Source: Membranipora membranacea
Taxonomy: Eukaryota; Bryozoa; Gymnolaemata; Cheilostomatida; Membraniporidae
Direction: 5' to 3'
NCBI GenBank assembly: GCA_914767715.1
Contig: OU612065.1
Span: 17,052,001 to 17,112,000 of the forward strand
Length of the DNA stretch: 60,000 nt
Shown here: one piece after another, positions 33,839-47,254 of the stretch
Numbering within the stretch: position 1 is the first letter of the stretch
How the letters are laid out: the number at the start of each line of letters is the position of its first letter
Program-made: the position numbers and the translations under genes
Notes under the pieces: generated by a model
Told to the model about the DNA's origin: nothing
Seen by the model: only the letters and a program-made list of their open reading frames with translations
Databases searched by the model: none

Positions 33839-36800
33839 ATGTCGCTTTCTGATGAGTTACTGGCTGATTTTGAAGATGAGGGGATGAATGTAGATGGTAC
33901 TGAGAGCAAGCTCTCAACCATCAAAGAAGAAGAAACAGAAATGGACACAGACCTGATTAATCCGACTGTACCTGGCATTAAAATGGACTATACAAGATCA
34001 GTCAAGAGCGTAGCCAAGTTATATAACAGCAAAAAACTGAATTGCGTTATGTCAAATATAGCTGAGTTCTCTGAAAAGAAGCGAGGCCCTGTGAGCGGTC
34101 CTGTTGAGATGGACCCAGAGTACCAAGTCATAGTAGAGGCCAATCAGATCACTGTTGAGATCACAGATGAAATTGGTGAGTAACTGGTATGTTCACAACA
34201 TCCCATGATGTGATATTTTAGTACTTGATTGTGTTCAAATCCATTGCTCTGAACTTCCTAAACAAGATATGAAAATTGCATTTTAGTGATTTCAGTTGAA
34301 AAATGAAATATGACCATTTGTGTCTGTTTCAGGTATAATACACAAATTTACCAAGGATATATACCTACCCAGATATCCAGAACTGGACTCTCTAGTGCAG
34401 CAGCCTTTGGAATTTATCAGGACAGTCAATGTAAGTAGGTTTCATAACACCACGGCTTTAATCCCAGAACATTTTTTCTTGCATCTCAGATTATTTTGTA
34501 AGCTCTAAAAATGGTAGGGAAATACTGATATTTGCTCTCCCCTAGTGTCAACTTTAGGAGCGTTTGCTGCATCTACTGTTAAACCATATCCAAAGATTAT
34601 ACATGAAAAGGCCCTTTGCGATTTCTGGCATGCTCAATTGCATGAGTTATTGCATAGTCATATCTGTTTTTCAGATATTGAAAAATGATATATTGGAGAA
34701 CTCCAAGCTATCAGATGAATTACAGGATTTTCTGCCTTCTGCCACCATCATGGTACTCAGTGTTACTGCCTCCACCACCACAGGGTATGTCTTCTATTAT
34801 TATTATCTCCTTTCCATATATATATTGGGCTATACTGTAATCAGCTAGTTATCTGTACCTGTAGGACACCATTGGATTAGACAATATATTGGCTGCTATC
34901 TGATTCGCTGGAAAAAGATCCTATGCCAGATCAGATGGGACTCTCATAAAGGTATCTATTCAGATATAGTGAAGGTGAAGCAGAATCACAATAGGAACTT
35001 CCTTGATCTGATGTTGGCTCTCTACCCAGCCAATCAGTTAATACCCAACACATTGGTTTCACTGGATATGCTATAAATTTTTGTCATGATTTTGTGGTTG
35101 TCCTCTCTTTGAGCTCTAAGTTCAGAGAAAGCACAACCCTTAAATTGTCAAAATGTTTTGTTTACGGATAAAGCCATTTGTTCCAAGGTTATAATTTCCA
35201 GTGAGAGCATTTATCTAATCTACTACAGTAATATCTCAGTGAGCATGTTTGGTGTGCTCTTGGATCTTGGAAAATAAAACCATATAAAATAAAGAGAGTT
35301 AAATTTGTACAAGGTAAGAGTAGACTGACATGAGTCACGGAATTCTGCTGATATAGTCGTGGTCAATTGTTACTTTGGCTCAAAATTGAGTTGTTTGATG
35401 CGCAACCCACATGCCATACTATTACAATCTTAATGTGAATGGGTTCGGTTGCAGAAAAAAGCTGAGCGAGGAGGATATGGAACTGGTAAAGGAAGCCTGT
35501 AGGATGGCTGTTGAGCTTGAGGAAATGAAACAGAGGATTCTAGCTTACGTACAATCCAGAATGTCATTTATTGCTCCTAACCTTACGGTGATTGTCGGCG
35601 CCTCTACAGCAGCAAAACTTATGGGTAAGATTGTCGCCTCTTTAGCTGTTAAGCTAGCCAAGGCAGACAGTACAGCTGCTACACAGAGCATGAACATAAT
35701 TACTATCAACACAGCCTTAGGCAATTATTCAATGAAACAAAACTTTTTATAACCAGATGATGATTACTATTTTGAGGTTTTCTGTTGTATCTGCTTGACC
35801 TCCCAAGTTTTCCACAACGGTTGTCCCAATATGTTTGAGCAAGGAGATGTTAGATGGTATGGCATATTTTAGTGTCTCATTATCAACCGATTTCACAATG
35901 TATTTAGTTGTTTTTCCTCTCATAATGACAACTCTTGATATATCCTCTCTTCATATTAACAGGTACAGCAGGTGGGCTCACTAATCTAGCTAAGATGCCA
36001 GCATGTAATGCTCAGGTTGTCGGGGCAGTTAAGAAGACCCTCTCAGGTTTCTCTCAGGCTAATATTTTACCACACACAGGCTACATTTTCTACACAGATA
36101 TTGTACAATCAGCTCCTCCTGTAAGTATGATATAAGAATATGATTGTACAGATATAAAGTTTCTATTCTCGTTGTAACACAGTAATCAAATGCATATCGG
36201 ATCATATGCTATATCAATGATCATCGTTATTGGACATATTATGTACATATTTATTTGTAATTTCAGGAGATGAGACGTAAGGTCGTACGGATGGTGGCTG
36301 CTAAGGCTGTTTTAGCAGCTCGAGTTGATGCCAGCCATGAGAGTCCAGATGGCACGATAGGCTCGAGATTCCTCGCCGATATTGAAGGCAAACTCGAGAA
36401 GATGACAGAACCTCCCCCTGTTAAAGCTGTCAAGGTATAATCATGATTTCAAATTTAAACTATCCTGTGTTGTTTTTGTGTTGAGAATTTCACAATGTAA
36501 ATTTTGAATCTTTGATCGGATAGTAGAGGAGACGCGTGATTTGGCAAGGAGATATCGAGGCACTGATTTTATTCACACTTTTTTATAGCACTAGCCATAA
36601 GTTTTCTATACTCATGCCATGATTAACTGCATGTTAGTGAGTGAGTGAGTGAGTGAAATGACATGAGGCTCTCGACTTCATACCTATATACATTTAATTG
36701 GCTTATAAGGGCTGTAATTGAGCCAATAAAAATGGTTTTTTATTTTTCTTGCAGGCACTTCCGGCTCCAATCGAAACATCCAAAAAGAAACGAGGCGGCA

Positions 36801-38210
36801 GAAGAGCAAGGAAGATGAAAGAGAGACTCGGAATAACTGAGATGAGGAAGACAGCAAACAGAATGAACTTTGGTGATGTGAGTGATATGTGCTATGTGAT
36901 ATGTGCGCTAGTAACAATAACCTCTTTGCTGTATTGATGGAAGCACAATCGTGTTCATCAGTATCATTAGAAGGAAAAATGTCAAATTCTTGCATCATGT
37001 GACTTACTTCGGTCATCACGTTACCATATAAGGCCATGGGAACAGTGGAGCCGCCAGTAACCATTTTTCATTACTAGATTGGCAGCACTGATTGCAAAAA
37101 AAAGCAAGTCAATGGTATCGATGTTACTTCCTGAAATAATACAGCAAATATAGAATGATAATCATGTAATGATCAACTATTTTAAATTACATGTATAAAC
37201 ACAGTGGACACAGTTACTAATCTTCCTGATGCTGTATATGTCATGGTATTTTAGATTGAAGATGAGGCGTATCAGTCTGATCTTGGCTTCTCAATGGGTA
37301 ATCTGGGCAAGAAGTCTACAGGTAAACTCAGGGCTGCTTCAGTCGATTCTAAGACTAAAGCCAGAGTATCAAAAACATTGCAGGTTAGTGTCATTGTAAC
37401 AGTCATTCTGAATAGAGAGGGGACAACATTACCTGGGCACCCGTATTCATTGTATACCTTGCTCAACAAGATATATGCTGAATACTCTGAGCTGTAACTT
37501 TAACAACAAGTTGGAGTTATTGTCTATCTTGCTCGACAAGATGTGAAGATACTGTGCGCTGTAACTTGAACAAAGAATCAGAGTTGTGTTGACTTTGCAG
37601 AATCAAATGCTTGTATCTTCTGAGTGAGGATACAATAAAAATGAAACAAATTCAATAATATTGATATTATATATTATATATATTACATTGATATGAATTT
37701 TCTCTCTGGATATTTCAGCCAAATAATTGAGAATAATGATGAATGGTTTGTTCAAAAGTCAAGTTGAGCTTTTCCGTATTGTGAAGCTGTCTTTTTTTGT
37801 AGAATAAGATGAGCATAGGTGAAGTTGTTATACATCCAATTTACTTAGTGTTTTGCGCTATAGATGGTTTTTTACAGAGACATTGTTTCAGGCGGATTCA
37901 ACCGGAACTGATATTGATTTAAACTGTAATGAGTTTTGATATTTTTCCCCCTGTTGTTTATGCAAAAGATTTTCTTCACTGTGCTAACCTTGATTGACTT
38001 TTATTATAGCAAAAACTCAACAAGCAGCAGGTCTGGGGAGGCAGTACGACAGTCCGTAAGCAGATATCCGGAACGGCTTCAGTAGCCTTCACTCCTATGC
38101 AGGGTCTGGAGATCGTCAACCCTGGAGCAGCTGAACAGAAGGTCCGAGAGGCAAACGAAAAATACTTCTCTAACACGGCAGGCTTCATGAGCGTCATGAA
38201 AGGGCCATAG
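33839..38210 (+). CDS. PRPF31: Pre-mRNA splicing factor PRPF31 (U4/U6 snRNP), complete
   Basis: Component of the U4/U6.U5 tri-snRNP; in the nucleus it binds the 15.5K protein on the U4 snRNA 5' stem-loop and holds the tri-snRNP together. Nine exons: 33839-34175, 34333-34430, 34675-34784, 35455-35624, 35963-36120, 36267-36434, 36755-36877, 37255-37383, 38010-38210. All have GT-AG borders and matching phases; the total is 1494 nt, i.e. 497 aa (human 499). It begins MSLSDELLADF, has an acidic N-terminus, a coiled-coil/NOSIC region (PEYQVIVEANQITVEI), the Nop domain from about residue 200 (SRMSFIAPNLTVIVGASTAA, GLTNLAKMPACN, KKTLSGFS, HTGYI), a basic nuclear-localisation stretch KKKRGGRRARKMKERLG near 357-373, and the conserved C-terminus (SVAFTPMQGLEIVNP). 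No damaging change is visible. Confidence 0.97.
36633..36656. repeat. (GTGA)n microsatellite in PRPF31 intron 6
   Basis: About five GTGA units in a row inside the intron. Confidence 0.85.
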
Positions 38211-39654
38211 AGTAAAAACTTTTCATCTTGCTGATGGATGAGAGGCATGAAAGGGACAATGGCCAAGTTTTATAACTATGTCAGAGGGATGATTTAGACT
38301 AGAATTCGTTTTAGTTATTTTTCAACATCCACAAAGGGGATAGGGAACTTCATTTGGGGGATGTTTCAGCTTGAAATTATTCAGTGTTGAAAGGTAACAC
38401 TACTATGGTGAATATTGAACCCAAAATAGTGACTGTTTGCAAACTAGCTGGGTACCTCAGTAGTTATACTCTAGATGGATACGCTCGACTCATTCCGATC
38501 GGTACTCATGAATCTGACAGGTTACTTGGACTAAATGTAGTACTGAAAACAAAACTGCATATCATCAACCCAACCCAACTAGTAAAATGGTTCTGTACAA
38601 ACAGCGCAACAATGTTGAAATTAAATTAGGCATTTTTATCAAATATTCTAAAATATGTTATTCCGATTACTACTCTCCAAACAGGAAACAACAAAAATTG
38701 CATTATTCAAGTCTACAATACTAAGTATCCTCCTTGTATAGTTTTTTTCTAAACTAGTTGCTTTATTGAGCTAAGAAATTGGTTGAATAAACATGTATGT
38801 AAATATAGAAATAGAAAACGGCAAAGATAAGCTGTAGCTTAGAATTATAACTTCCAGAGTGGACTAAAAAAAGCTTGGAAAGTTTACAATCTGTGAATTT
38901 GCAATTTGCATACATGAAAGCATTTGCAGAGGGATTGTGAGCATAGTCATAAGAAAAATATGTGAAATATATAGGCAGTCGAGACCTCAACCCAATGAGT
39001 CAGCATCACTAAATCACTATCTGCTGAATCTCCATCAAATCAGTCAGTTAGAACCTTGACGGTCTTTTGATATGGTAATGAATGAAATAAACTTAGTTTA
39101 TCACTAATTAACTTTCCCTCTTCGTTTTTCAAACGGTCAATGCAATCGCAAATCATTTGCTGAGAAACATATTTCAGTCAAGCTGTAAAAGATTTGAGAA
39201 CAAGCCTCCTCCAAATCTCTTTTTGAAATCAACTTCAAATTGACTTTAACGAACCGTTTGGCCAAAACTTAATTGAGAGAATCCCAAGATATGAGACAAG
39301 CTGTCGCTCAATATCTTCCACTATCCCTCCACAGTGGGGTTTATTCAAATATGGCCCAAGGAGATTAGTGCAATAAATGACATAAAACTGCCAAAAAAGG
39401 TTAGTTGTGGAATTGTTCCTTTATAAACAGATTGTTGGAGTTATGGCAGAAGATACTTGAAGATTGAGCTACAAGATTCAGTTCAGTGAATTTAGATTAG
39501 GAGTACTTAATTCAAAAATAGTATCCACATACAAAAATTATGTTTACATCGTCGAGCATCCAGAAGCAGAAGGAAGATGAATCTGAATATTCTACCAAAT
39601 AGTAACAGAGATAGCTCTTTTACTCCTTGATTTTACTATCACAGCTTCATATAT
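38211..39654. other. Region between PRPF31 and the membrane-protein gene
   Basis: The two genes converge here, so it should hold both 3' UTRs. Nothing else was recognised. Confidence 0.5.
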
Positions 39655-42600
39655 TTATGCGGCTATTTCTCCATCAGCAGACTTGTCTTTAGTGTCCATC
39701 ATCTCGTAGTGTTCATCGACATGGTTGACTTTGTGTTTGCTGAGATACACTACCACTAAAAGCAATATGATTGTGGCTACAGTAAACACAGCCACAATGA
39801 TCCAGTTTGTTGGATTGTCCGCGTCTTTAGAGTGGTGATCCTCTCCTACTGCTGTTATCTGCTGATTGGATTTCATGTTTAGGTTTTCTCGCTGCTGATT
39901 AAGCATTTCTGAAACAGAAAAAACTCGTTAGGTGTAAGGAAAAATATTAACTGTTGACAATTATCATTATAAATATTTTTATTGTAATATTCATGGTGGA
40001 CTGCGATACTAGTTGTATTATATTTGACAAGCTGTTCGGAGCAGAATTTTAGGATGTGTTTTCATTTTGAAAAGTACTGATCTTGTTCACACTTCGGTAA
40101 CAGGCAGTCGCAATGGATTCAAGTTAGAAAATTAGTTGTGGTTACACTCCACGGAATCATAAATATGCAACGCAGCATCAGCTCATCATATCATATCTAT
40201 CTATATATCTTATACAGTCAGCTATAATGACACTGAAGTCGATATTAGTTCTGTTGTACTTGAGCAGTTAGAGTGACTTAGTTATCTCAGTTGATGTCTT
40301 AATTGAGTTAATCAACACACAGAAGCAGTACTCAATCTGGCCAGGGATTGCTTATTTGATATTGATGAAACTATATATAAATCGTAGGTGGAGTATTTGA
40401 TTTTTGCTGTCGATGCTCAGCGTACCATTATAAGACTTGCTATCGATGCATTTGCAACCGTTGCAGTGAAGATGTATTTAGATGTAAAACCTCAAGGCTC
40501 TTCCCCCAAGAGATTCATAGCACCTTAAACATGCTACTGACAAAGAAAAATGAATGATGTAGTTGCCTATAAATTATTATAGTGTTGCATTGGCTCTTTA
40601 TCATAGTGGTACACACAGTTTGTGCAAACCCAGTGATTGAGTGGCCTTCGCTCTTGACCACTGAGGTACTCGGCCACTTGCACCAACGACAGTAGGCATG
40701 TGTAGTAGCGAACTGGCGTTGGATGGGTATACGGCTTGTTTGTGCATTTTATCCCCAACATCTATACAAATGGTAGAGGTGTTAGCGAATGCAATCTACA
40801 GCAATAAATCTACCAAGCTTGTCTCCCCAAGTTTGTCAACCATTGATATGGAATAAATACTTCAGGTGTCCTTGACATTACTGCTACTCTTGTGCATCTC
40901 AATAACTTTTGTCTCGTGCCTTGTCAATTATGTTTCTAATGATTATGTGCAGCCAATATTACAACTTCATAAAGCATCAGCCTTGGTCCAACCATAGAGG
41001 GGGATAACTCTATAGGTCCAACTCCCAACAGGATCTGTTGGAATGTATGGATGTTTTATTAGGATACTCACTTTTGGTGTACTCTTTGGACAGAATGACT
41101 GCGTCTGGTGACGTGATTACAACTGTTACATTGAGATCGGGTTTAGACAACTTAATATCCGACAGTTCTGCTGTGAGGTTTGAGCTAAAAGCATCAGATG
41201 AAAGAAAAGGTGAACAATCACATTAGCGTACAACGCTGCAGCACCCTTTTGCTAGGGTATAAGAGCGGCCAAAGGTACTCACTCTCTCCGTTAACAGCAC
41301 TCAAAAAAGAAAAGAATTAGAAAAAGATTTAACTACAACTTTTTCAACATTTCTCAAGGAATAAAACATTGCTCCTCGTTCAAACCAAGGAGTTAGCTCA
41401 CAGTCATTGCTGAGATCAAGGAGTTAAAGACTTGCTGACATGGATAGTTTATGTTTGATGTATTATACAGGCCATTCCTTTAGTAGTGAAGTCATGTGTA
41501 CCTGTGAGACGCATGAGAAACTTGAAACCTAAACCATTGAAGAAGTGTTATCTCTTCTGTTTGTACAAACTCGTTATCAGCCCCAAACTATAATTGTTAT
41601 ACGCTTGATATGAACTGTAATGCTACTCAAAAGCCATGTCTTATCATGAGCCGGCTAGTATTCCCTGATTGGAGGTGTTGGCAGTGTATGTGGGTTGAAC
41701 AGCATCCATGACACACAGACGGAACATATATGGCTTGTCATTTTTCTCCAAATTTCATTCATGTGGGTGGGAATCGAATTATAAGAAATTTATCTGATAT
41801 CGTATGACTTTATTTCCTCAGTTACTGCAGCTTCATTATGAAATAGTCTGAGCCACCGGATGAATCTTCAACTGTGCATTTGTAGTAAACCCAGTGTTAG
41901 AAGTGAGTGGGAAGTGGCAAGAACAGAACTGAGTACCCACAAATAAATATAGAGGAGGAACTAAGAAAATAGTTCTCACTAGATATTGTAGAAATGTCTC
42001 TTTTTGACCAGATATCAATCATTTTACCAATCATCAATCATACAATCACATCTATATTCCTGCAGAATTCATTTTTTTAATTCAATATAGATATTGCAAA
42101 AAGAATTTGAAGCAATTTTTGACTCGGAGAGTAGAGTACCCACACAAAAAAAAGTCCACTTAGACCACAAACAATAAGCATTGGAAAGATATCAGACAGG
42201 GCGCTGCATGCTATCAAAGTTCATTTGACAGTATTTACCATAAAGCATTAAAGACTTAACTTAAACAAATTTATATGTTTATGGTATTCACTTACTTCTG
42301 GAAGTCTTCTGGGCATATTGTTACATCGGTTGTGGCGCAGTACTCAGTGGCCTCAATACTAACATAGTCAGCAAAGTCCGTGCTCATTTCATTAAACTAA
42401 GCGGAAAGAAATGGATAGATATCTGAATTTTTCTCACAAACGGTTAAAAGTTCTAGCTCAGTAGGAGGGGGCAAGTGAGGATAGGAAGAATGGAAGGTAA
42501 GGGCAAGTGATAATTTTGTTTGCTATTGTGGTGCTCCAAAGGCTATTGAAGCAACTGTCATTACTTTTTTTTGCTATTTCCTGAAACTGACCCAAGTTGT

Positions 42601-44050
42601 TTTCTGCAGGGGTTGGGGGCTGCGGGAATCGGACTAGGGAGCAGAGGCCAAACAAGGCTATTCAAGGATGCAGCCCTAATATTATTATGTTTGAGGCAAC
42701 TGATATCCTGAATCATTCCTGACCCTTACAATACATCCAATGAGACTAAAACTAAATATGCATAATGATGAAATTTACATATTGTACAGTGTGTGTTTCT
42801 ATTGTAACAACAATCTTTGACCGTATTGTGATTATCAAAAAATTGGGTCATAGCTTTGATAGCTACATCTAACGCTAACCCATCATAGTAAATTTGGTAA
42901 CATGCGGGATTACGTGACATGTTGAAATTCCTGCTAAATAGTGGCCACTTTGTCATCGTGCATCTGCCTAGGCTATTCACTTCCTGAATGCAATTCAGGT
43001 CATGAAATGTCCTTTGTAAACATGGCTGTATCATTATCAGATTATCCATCCAGAAAATCCTATGCATCTAGATTCTAGATGATTATTTTTCTATTAAAGA
43101 GCATCCACGCAGCTGGGTTCAATATTATCACAGTGTAAGGATTTAGTCATGGACTCCATCGGCTCTTCAATGTGATGGGATCTAGGCTTCTGTATCATAG
43201 TAGTCTGAGCCAACCAGACTTTGCCCCGACGCTCGCCCCCCCCACCCCGGCGACGGGAAATAGCATCATATAGTATCATAGCAGCCCAACTTTTAGGGCT
43301 GCTGTGGTTAGGTGATGACCAGGTGTGGTATTACCCTAGCATCTTAATCAATATTGGTTATGATGTTCATAAAAAAGAACAAAACTGACATGCCTTTACA
43401 TAGCAGATGGTAGGTACATGTCATATTTGTTGCTCCATGTTGTATTTATGGAGCAATGAAAATGGTGAATCCATACAACACAAAGTATCAAGTTCAAAGC
43501 TGCTACAGACGTTAAAATATCCATTCATTCGAGATCTGGAAATGACAAACTGTTGGGCACTGTGTAACAAGAGGGAACAAGGGATGGCTACTCTCTATGC
43601 CTTGGAGCAGAAGTAGATAGTCACTTACCTCATCCACACTCAGACTGTATATCGAAATCTCCACACCATCTGACAACACGCAACGGCACACTACAACATG
43701 AAAACAAGAGAATGGTTGACAAATAGAACGGTTTTAAAAATGGGTAAAATAACTCCATATGTACTGCGCAAGTTGGCCTAGCCTGCTTAAACATGCCTCC
43801 ATGAAACAAAGCTTGTCAAGACAGGCTGCAGCTCGACCCGACACAACCCCGTAGCGTAGTTTTCTATTCGCAGGACCGGTCACAGCCACTGAGGTATATT
43901 ATTACATGTAAGTGGGCACAGCGTTTATACAACCTTAAGAATGAGTAAATTCAAGTGCATGGAGGGCACAGTCAGAACATAAACCTGTAATTTTAAGAGT
44001 GACTTACCTACTACCAGCATGAAAGACAGAATAGCGAATCCTCTGGCCAT
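39655..44050 (-). CDS. Single-pass type I membrane protein, unknown family
   Basis: Five exons on the minus strand (44050-44008, 43690-43629, 42396-42296, 41184-41072, 39908-39655) with GT-AG borders and agreeing phases give 573 nt, i.e. 190 aa. It has a signal peptide (MARGFAILSFMLVV), an extracellular part of about 120 residues with a few cysteines (CRC, EYC, TICPEDF) and possible N-glycosylation sites (NLT, NVT), a transmembrane helix at about 142-162 (WIIVAVFTVATIILLLVVVYL shortened to its core: VAVFTVATIILLLVVV), and a short tail rich in Asp/Glu/Lys. The FNEMSTDFADYVSIEATEYC segment followed by a beta-strand-rich part is reminiscent of SEA-like extracellular modules, but I do not recognise the family. 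The role is unknown, perhaps adhesion or a receptor. Confidence 0.7.
40567..40761 (-). CDS. Possible small exon or ORF inside the membrane-protein intron
   Basis: A 64-codon frame with a protein-like sequence (NHWVCTNCVYHYDKEP) begins at a codon just after a TTTGTATAG acceptor-like site. Its frame does not fit the phase of the neighbouring exons, which join perfectly without it. Candidates: an alternative last exon read in another frame, an unrelated gene fragment, or chance. Confidence 0.2.
   Translation of the reverse strand: MLGIKCTNKPYTHPTPVRYYTCLLSLVQVAEYLSGQERRPLNHWVCTNCVYHYDKEPMQHYNNL
43199..43257 (-). repeat. Dispersed GC-rich element, copy 3
   Basis: An inverted copy of the element at 22866-22925, lying in an intron of the membrane-protein gene. 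On the minus strand the order is CCCGTCGCCGG, a G-rich tract, GCGTCGGGGCAAAGTCTGG and TTGGCTCAGACTA. Confidence 0.65.
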
Positions 44051-44891
44051 ATTTTGAGCTTGAATCACAGTTACTCCCTGATCACGGACTGATACCTTCC
44101 TAGTTGACTATTCTATTATGTATTATTATGTATCTATTATGTATGATTGAGAATTGAGATGCGAGCTCTAATCCTGTATGGCTTGACAACAGCGTATCTC
44201 TTTGTAAATGCGGCCTCACTCAGATAGTTTGCTATCTATGAGTAACAAGAACGCCTACAATCCGCTAAGTAATAACAGAGACTATAGACTATAGACTATA
44301 TCTATAGTCTCTGGTAATAAACTACCATCATCCTATCCCTATGGCAAATGATATTTGACGCATCGGAATGCGTCCCTTATCTTTCTGCTATGCATGGCTT
44401 CATTCAAACAGCATACAAACTAATGTAAGCCATGCCTCTAGTGTTAGAGAGGCAAATACTGTGATTAGTTGGATTTACAATATAGATTTTGTGGTGACAA
44501 AAACATAATTTATTTATTTGAGCTACTTCTAGTGCTTATTTATTTATGAGGTAGCACATTATTGCTGTTATCAATTGGTTAATAAGCCCTTTTAGTGATG
44601 TTGGTACTGGGTCAGTAGTTATCTGTTTTTGTGGCCATCAGTAGCAGTGCATAAACTTGAACGACTATCAGTGACTGTCGGCTGCGTGCTTTTCGTTTTG
44701 CTTCCCTCACTTTTTACAGAATAGTTGTCACATACCGTCACCGTTACGTAGAAAATATGTCTGAAAGTAAAATTGATTTCACAAGCCAAGTATTTTATAG
44801 TCATAGCTACTAGGTATTTAATCATGCAGGTGTATGACATCGTTATGGTACCAGTAAAGTGTTTGCAAATTTGCTATGATAGGTCAAATCA
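44051..44891. other. Upstream region of the membrane-protein gene
   Basis: Carries the promoter region of the minus-strand gene and a palindrome at about 44277-44312. No coding sequence is supported. Confidence 0.4.
44277..44312. repeat. Imperfect palindrome with ACTATAG units
   Basis: AGAGACTATA (44277-44286 region) pairs with TATAGTCTCT (44303-44312), with GACTATAGACTATA between. A similar arrangement (AGACTATAGATATAGACTATAG, here quoted in two parts: AGACTATAGATA and TAGACTATAG) with TAGTCTCTGG occurs at about 57459-57497, so this is probably a small repeated element. Confidence 0.6.
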
Positions 44892-47254
44892 TCAAATCAG
44901 GCAAATCCTGTAAAATTTTACGTAATCTGTAACATGATCCACAATTTCCATCTGGTACAGGACATGAACTTCCAACAGTGGCAGAGGAAAAATACAGAAT
45001 GAATGCTATCATAAAATTAATAGATTTTAAGCGATAAACAATGTTCATACTTCTCCTCCCTCCCTTCTCTGTTCGATAAAGATGAAAGTACATATCGCCG
45101 ATGCCAGGAGGCATGTCATTACGACACATTACAGAATACAGGATTCCTATTCAATCAATAAAACAAATAAGTTAACCTAGGACTGCATTATCTGAATAAG
45201 TATTATTAAACACTTGAAAATATATATTAAAGTGTTTTATTAATTTGTCTCCTTTGATATCACTTCAAAACTAGGCAGGAATAATTATGTAGTGTCTGAG
45301 CAATACCAAAGCTGGTGTGAAAATAAGGACTATATTAAAGCATAATATGTCAGTCTTCAATTTCCCATATAATATGTTATGCAATGGTTACAACACAGAT
45401 AAATTTTAAGTTTTTATGTAAGAATTTAATCGAAAAACAACCATCATCAACTTTTTGATCTCATAAAACTGAAAGAAAATTGAATCAGGTTTTTATAAAT
45501 ACAAAACTGTATAGCGTCTCTCCTTTTGACTCTTTGTATAAACTATATAAAAGATGAATTCAACGATCACGCAACGCTAAAATTTCATTATAACAGTATA
45601 AAACGCCCATCAGCAAATCTTCAGTGACATTCCTACATGTATGTGTGACACACATGCTGGGTGTGCTGACAGTAGCCAATGTGTTGGATCTGATCGGCGC
45701 CAACACATTGGCTAGCTGACCCCACCCACCCCCTTAACGACCACTTACGGTCGCGATCGCCATCCCGAACGCTTTTAAGGGCTGGCTGTGTAGCTGACAG
45801 GGGAAATTAAATTTGGGTGAAACAAAGAATGCCTAGCCAAAGAAATAATGAATCAGTTTCTTGACCTGATGATGGTGCATGGTTGCTTACTTATTAATGG
45901 TTGATTCAGATTAGATCTTCTGAACAAACACATAGCATTTTTTGTAAATAAACCTGGAGATAACTTTTACAGGTTATACTCTTTTTACAACCTACACTAC
46001 AGCTTGGGAGAACCAAAAAAATAAAAATAGGTAGGTGCAGGTGCGCTGACAACGAGAATGCATGAAGATAAAAATCTAACTGTCTTTGCTGAAAGGGTGG
46101 GTAACTCTTATGACATTCTATGAAAAGCCTGACTCTCTGGTCTGATCAGGGAGCTTCGTTCCGAACTCCATGGTCAGACTAGGTTGATTTGTCGCATGTC
46201 TGACATATCTTACTGTTGGTTTAACTGACAATTACATGACAGCTTGATAAAACATGGGTTTTGTCTCACCTTCTTTGTAATAAAGAGTATTTCGGCACAC
46301 TTTTTGATTCACAAACTCTGATATAGTTTACCCATAGACTTTTCTTACTCATTATATTATCACAGAGTGAGGATATGTACTCTGTGATATTATAGTCTAA
46401 CTACTACTACTACACATATGCATCATATACGTATTTGATTTGTGTAAAGAGTTTTTGAGCTATCTGGATACTTCTAAAGATTCGTTGCTCTTCATTACTT
46501 CACACAACATTCGTGCTGTTCTGTATTAAAAAGTTTTATTTCTGGAATAGAATGGCATCACAATTTTTGATGGAAAATAATAAATATATGTGTGTGCACC
46601 ATAAAGTTCAGCAGATAGAACACAATTCATCCAAAATGAGTATTGTGACCAATAAAAGCAGCAGTAATTTAAAAAGGAGTGTAGCACCTATGTTATAGAC
46701 TGGCTGCAGACATACATCAGTGGTTTGAAACGCTCTAAAAACTCATGATTTACTTCTAAAGACTGATAAATCTTCCTGCAGCAAATGGTAGCCATTATTT
46801 GAGACTTACTTGCAATTTCTCATAGTTGTGTCCCCATACCTCACAGATAGATAACTCCTTATATCATTTAAAAAATTAAGGATATCAAATCAGATTATAC
46901 TGAAATATATGAATATTTTACTTTACCCCTGTTATTATGGTAGCTGCTGTGGTTCTATTTATAGACACTTGCATACTTTTCAAGTAATGATTTGTCTAAG
47001 ATTTGATTTTAAAGCTAAATCTAAGGCATACGTATCATAACTCAAAGCTTGCACAGTTTGGCTCAGGACATAATTACAATAAATATACTTGGATTGCAAT
47101 AACAAAAGTGTAAATATTTTGAGAGTAGAAAACGATACTCGCCAATGAAGCTGACCGCAAGTTTTTGGTGTTAATGAGCAATTGATTGATGAAAGCAAAG
47201 AGTTGGAAGGTCACATCCAACTCCTCGGTGAAAGACAGACATATGAAGTGGCAT
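44892..47254 (-). CDS. Tentative three-exon chain, unknown protein
   Basis: Three minus-strand segments with splice-like borders join in phase: 47254-47139 (acceptor GATGTCCAG, donor GTATCG), 45146-45051 (acceptor GAATAG, donor GTATGA), 44968-44892 (acceptor after a strong pyrimidine tract, ends TGA). They read FTEELDVTFQLFAFINQLLI, then VMCRNDMPPGIGDMYFHLYR, then YQMEIVDHVTDYVKFYR. The middle segment is the most protein-like. The first exon was not found, though short GC-rich frames upstream at 47.35-47.42 kb could supply it. The opposite strand of the first segment is also open, with a charged frame. No family was recognised; this may be wrong in part. Confidence 0.3.
45673..45714. repeat. 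Perfect 15 bp inverted repeat (hairpin)
   Basis: TAGCCAATGTGTTGG at 45673-45687 and its exact complement at 45700-45714, with a 12-base loop. A similar but imperfect block (AGCCAATTTGTTGG followed by TCTGATTGG) occurs at about 56757-56781, so the arms may belong to a dispersed element. Confidence 0.7.

Noticed and set aside
36684-37064. 126-codon minus-strand ORF over a PRPF31 exon and intron
   Set aside because: Antisense of exon 7 (Ser/Leu-rich, as expected opposite Lys/Arg-rich coding sequence) and partly intronic.
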